The notes below the pieces were generated by a model, which ran no database searches, had not been told where the DNA came from, and saw only the letters and a list, made by a program, of their open reading frames with translations. Shown piece by piece: positions 12,116 to 14,537 of a stretch of DNA of 14,537 bases. The translations under genes were made by a program, and so were the position numbers. The number at the start of each line of letters is the position of its first letter. Within the stretch, counting starts at the first letter, position 1. The DNA is from Chloroflexota bacterium (GTDB taxonomy: Bacteria > Chloroflexota > Limnocylindria > Limnocylindrales > CSP1-4): assembly GCA_021790715.1 (NCBI GenBank), contig JAJYGK010000170.1:1-14537 (forward strand), in the 5' to 3' direction.

Positions 12116-13651
12116 ATGCCCGATAACGCCATCCTCCTGGCGGTGGGGGCCATCGTCCTCATCGCCGGCGGGGCTGCCCTCGGATTCCTCGCCCGAGGCC
12201 TGTGGGCGGCCCAGGCGGTCCGCGCCGCGCAGGAGAAGGCCGGGCGGATCGTCGCGGAGGCCCGCGCCCAGCAGAAGGACCTGATCCTCCAGGCCAAGGA
12301 GGAGCAGGTCCGGTTGCAGCGCGAGACGGCCGAGGAGGAGCGCGCCAAGCGCGCCGAGCTCACGGTCCTCGAGCGCCGGCTCCTCCAGCGCGACGAGCAG
12401 CTCGACCAGCGCACCGACATGCTGGAGCAGCGCGATCGGAAGCTGCTCGACCGCGAACGCGAGCTGCAGGAGCAGCGCGACGCGCTCGGCCGCGCCCGCC
12501 AGGAGCAGGTCACGGCCCTCGAGCGCGTAAGCGGCATGACGGCCGACCAGGCGAAGGCCCAGCTCCTCGAGGAGGTCCGCGAGGAGGCCGAGCACGACGC
12601 CGTCCGCGTGGCGCGCGCGATCGAGCGCGAGGCGCGCGAGGAGGCGGAGGATCGCGCCCGCGAGATCGTCGTGACCGCCATCCAGCGGATCATGGCTGAC
12701 CACACCGCCGAGATGACCGTGTCGGTCGTGCCGCTGCCGTCCGACGAGATGAAGGGACGGATCATCGGCCGCGAGGGCCGCAACATCCGGGCGCTCGAAC
12801 AGGCGACGGGCATCGACCTGATCATCGACGACACGCCCGAGTCGGTGCTGATCAGCGGGTTCGACCCGGTCCGTCGCGAGGTGGCCCGGCTTGCGCTGAC
12901 GAAGCTCATCCAGGACGGCCGCATCCACCCCGGGCGGATCGAGGAGGTCGTCGCCAAGGCGCGCGCCGAGGTGGACCTGGCGATGAAGCAGGCGGGCGAG
13001 CAGGCGGCCTACGACGCGGGCGTCCCCGGCCTGCCGCCCGAGATCATCAAGCTGCTCGGCCGCCTGAAGTACCGCACGAGCTACGGCCAGAACGTGCTGA
13101 AGCACGCGGTCGAGACGAGCCGCCTCGCCTCGATCATCGCGGCCGAGGTGGGCGCCGACATCCAGATCGCCAAGATGGGCGGTCTGCTGCACGACATCGG
13201 CAAGGCGGTCGACCACGAGGTCGAAGGGCCGCACGCGCAGATCGGCGGCCAGATCGCGCAGCGAAACGGCCTGTCGCCGCGAGTCGTGAACGCGATCGCG
13301 GCGCACCACCAGGAGGTCGAGTACGCCTGTGTCGAGGCGCCCATCGTGCAGATCGCCGACGCGATCAGCGCGAGCCGGCCGGGTGCCCGCGGCGAGTCGA
13401 TGGAGGCGTACGTCAAGCGCCTCGAGGACCTCCAGGCGATCGCGGACAGTTTCCCGGGCGTCGAACGCTCCTTCGCCGTGCAGGCCGGCCGGGAGGTGCG
13501 GATCCTCGTGCGCCCGGAGGAGATCGACGACCTGGCGTCGATGCGGCTCGCCCGCGACATCGTGCGCAAGATCGAGGAGTCGCTCACCTACCCGGGCCAG
13601 ATCAAGGTCACGGTGATCCGCGAGACGCGGGCCGTGGAATACGCGAAGTAG
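12116..13651 (+). CDS. rny: RNase Y endoribonuclease
   Basis: This 511-residue membrane-anchored endonuclease starts decay of many mRNAs. Domain order is: one N-terminal transmembrane helix (about 5-27); a long charged coiled coil (about 32-190, repeated Glu/Arg/Gln heptads); a KH RNA-binding domain with GRIIGREGRN (214-223) and EQATGIDLIIDDTPE; and an HD domain with VLKHAVETSRLA (His330), GGLLHDIGKAVDHE (His359-Asp360), AIAAHH and IVQIADAISASRPGARGE. The C-terminal domain ends SLTYPGQIKVTVIRETRAVEYAK. The length is typical. An in-frame ATG at 12104 would add MEAH, but it overlaps the Shine-Dalgarno GGAGG (12106-12110) five bases before the ATG at 12116, so the latter is chosen. ymdB follows after 7 bases. 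Confidence 0.97.
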   Translation: MPDNAILLAVGAIVLIAGGAALGFLARGLWAAQAVRAAQEKAGRIVAEARAQQKDLILQAKEEQVRLQRETAEEERAKRAELTVLERRLLQRDEQLDQRTDMLEQRDRKLLDRERELQEQRDALGRARQEQVTALERVSGMTADQAKAQLLEEVREEAEHDAVRVARAIEREAREEAEDRAREIVVTAIQRIMADHTAEMTVSVVPLPSDEMKGRIIGREGRNIRALEQATGIDLIIDDTPESVLISGFDPVRREVARLALTKLIQDGRIHPGRIEEVVAKARAEVDLAMKQAGEQAAYDAGVPGLPPEIIKLLGRLKYRTSYGQNVLKHAVETSRLASIIAAEVGADIQIAKMGGLLHDIGKAVDHEVEGPHAQIGGQIAQRNGLSPRVVNAIAAHHQEVEYACVEAPIVQIADAISASRPGARGESMEAYVKRLEDLQAIADSFPGVERSFAVQAGREVRILVRPEEIDDLASMRLARDIVRKIEESLTYPGQIKVTVIRETRAVEYAK

Positions 13652-13658
13652 CGTCCGG

Positions 13659-14525
13659 ATGCGGCACGAGACCCGCGAGGTCCAGGCGGCGGACCGGCTC
13701 GACCCGGCGCCCGAGCGCCCCCGCAACGGGACCCTCCGGGTGCTCATGATCGGCGACGTCATCGGGCGGCCCGGGCGCGAGGCGGTCGAGCGCCTGCTGC
13801 CCGCGCTGCGCGACGAGCGCAGCCTGGACTTCGTCACGGCCAACGGCGAGAACGTCGCCGGCGGGATGGGCCTCACGGCGTCCACGGCGCAGGGCCTGTT
13901 CCGTGCCGGCGTCGACGTGATCACGAGCGGCAACCACATCTGGGACAAGCGCGAGATCTACGCGGAACTCGAGCACGAGGACCGGATCCTGCGCCCCATC
14001 AACTACGGCCAGGACGGCGTTCCCGGCCGCGGGTGGGGCATCTACCACGCCGTTGACGGCAGCGAGGTGGCGGTCATCAACGCGCAGGGCCGCACGTACA
14101 TGCAGCCGATCGAGAGCCCGTTCACGACCGTGCACGCGCTGCTCGAGGACGGCGCGGACGAGCTTCCGCACGTCCGGCTGGTCGACTTCCACTGCGAGAT
14201 CACCAGCGAGAAGAACGCGTTCGGGGTCTACCTGGACGGCCTCGTCAGCGCGGTGTGCGGGACGCACACCCACGTGGTGACCGGCGACGAACGCATCCTG
14301 CCGCACGGCACCGCGTATCTCACCGACATCGGCATGACCGGGCCCGTCTACAGCATCATCGGGTTCGAGCCCCGCACGGTGCTGCCGCGTTTCCTGAACG
14401 GCCTCCCGACGCGGTTCGAGGTGGGCAGCGGCCCCGTCGTCTTCAACGCCGTCCAGATCGACGTCGAGCTGGCGACCGGGCGGGCCCTCCACGTGGAGCG
14501 CCTCAGCCGCATGGTCGAGGACTGA
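13659..14525 (+). CDS. ymdB: YmdB-type metallophosphoesterase (TIGR00282 family)
   Basis: This 288-residue calcineurin-like dinuclear metal enzyme belongs to the family of B. subtilis YmdB, which hydrolyses 2',3'-cyclic nucleotides and influences biofilm and motility decisions; activity here is by homology. Metal-site motifs in order are MIGDVIGRPGR (Asp33), ANGENVAGGMGL (Glu64, Asn65), SGNHIWDKREI (Asn92, His93), DFHCEITSEK (His178) and GTHTHVVTGDERIL (His203, His205), followed by GTAYLTDIGMTGP. The usual family start is near residue 27 (LRVLMIGD), so ~25 polar residues form an N-terminal extension if the ATG at 13659 is used; GTG 13740 would be too short. It sits 7 bases after rny with no Shine-Dalgarno, implying translational coupling, as in the rny-ymdB pair of Bacillus. 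An ATG at 14535-14537, at the window edge, may start another gene. Confidence 0.94.
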   Translation: MRHETREVQAADRLDPAPERPRNGTLRVLMIGDVIGRPGREAVERLLPALRDERSLDFVTANGENVAGGMGLTASTAQGLFRAGVDVITSGNHIWDKREIYAELEHEDRILRPINYGQDGVPGRGWGIYHAVDGSEVAVINAQGRTYMQPIESPFTTVHALLEDGADELPHVRLVDFHCEITSEKNAFGVYLDGLVSAVCGTHTHVVTGDERILPHGTAYLTDIGMTGPVYSIIGFEPRTVLPRFLNGLPTRFEVGSGPVVFNAVQIDVELATGRALHVERLSRMVED

Positions 14526-14537
14526 CGCGGCCACATG

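Noticed and set aside
11980..12126. 48-codon open frame in the rny leader
   Set aside because: Arg-rich translation with no good Shine-Dalgarno and no known family; open frames of this length are common by chance at this GC content. Kept only as part of the leader observation.
11960..13948. 662-codon minus-strand frame opposite rny
   Set aside because: Antisense to the RNase Y coiled-coil, KH and HD domains. Leu/Asp/Arg/His-rich composition is typical of the complement of GC-rich coding DNA.

Overview
The window is very GC-rich bacterial chromosome (by eye about 70% G+C; not computed). It is packed with housekeeping genes, mostly on the + strand. The gene set (EF-G2-type GTPase, YebC, RuvC-RuvA-RuvB, Tgt, RecA-RecX, RNase Y, YmdB), the TAnnnT -10 boxes lying just upstream of ATG codons, and the frequent GTG starts suggest an uncultured high-GC Chloroflexota (Limnocylindria-like) or a deep-branching actinobacterium (Thermoleophilia-like). 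I cannot decide between these from sequence alone. No rRNA, tRNA, CRISPR array, transposase or prophage gene was seen.

Layout. 1-508: 3' part of hisA. 509-607: convergent gap with short repeats. 608-2689 (-): an EF-G-like translational GTPase. 2690-2767: divergent promoter region with a near-symmetric pair of -10 boxes, firing left into EF-G2 and right into a probably leaderless yebC. 2768-4905: yebC, ruvC and ruvA, with dyads and short repeats in the two gaps. 4906-5655: a 750-base gap without a convincing gene, holding a 30-bp direct repeat and a degenerate 15-21-bp tandem array, and ending in a leaderless-type promoter for ruvB. 5656-9855: ruvB, ABC ATPase, ABC permease and tgt, joined by stop/start overlaps and so probably one translationally coupled operon. 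9910-10071: a small basic protein. 10112-11922: recA and recX. 11923-12115: a leader region with promoter candidates. 12116-14525: rny and ymdB.

Function. RuvA and RuvB form the Holliday-junction branch-migration motor and RuvC resolves the junction. RecA makes the joint molecules and RecX modulates RecA, so most of the window is a homologous-recombination neighbourhood. RNase Y and YmdB form an RNA-turnover pair. EF-G2 and YebC act on or with the ribosome. Tgt modifies the anticodon wobble base of a tRNA subset.

I found no clearly new multi-gene system. The best leads are the repeat-filled ruvA-ruvB gap, the symmetric promoter between EF-G2 and yebC, the 20-bp palindrome touching the ruvC start, a Tgt whose base-specificity residues look queuine-type rather than preQ1-type, and an ABC exporter embedded between ruvB and tgt.
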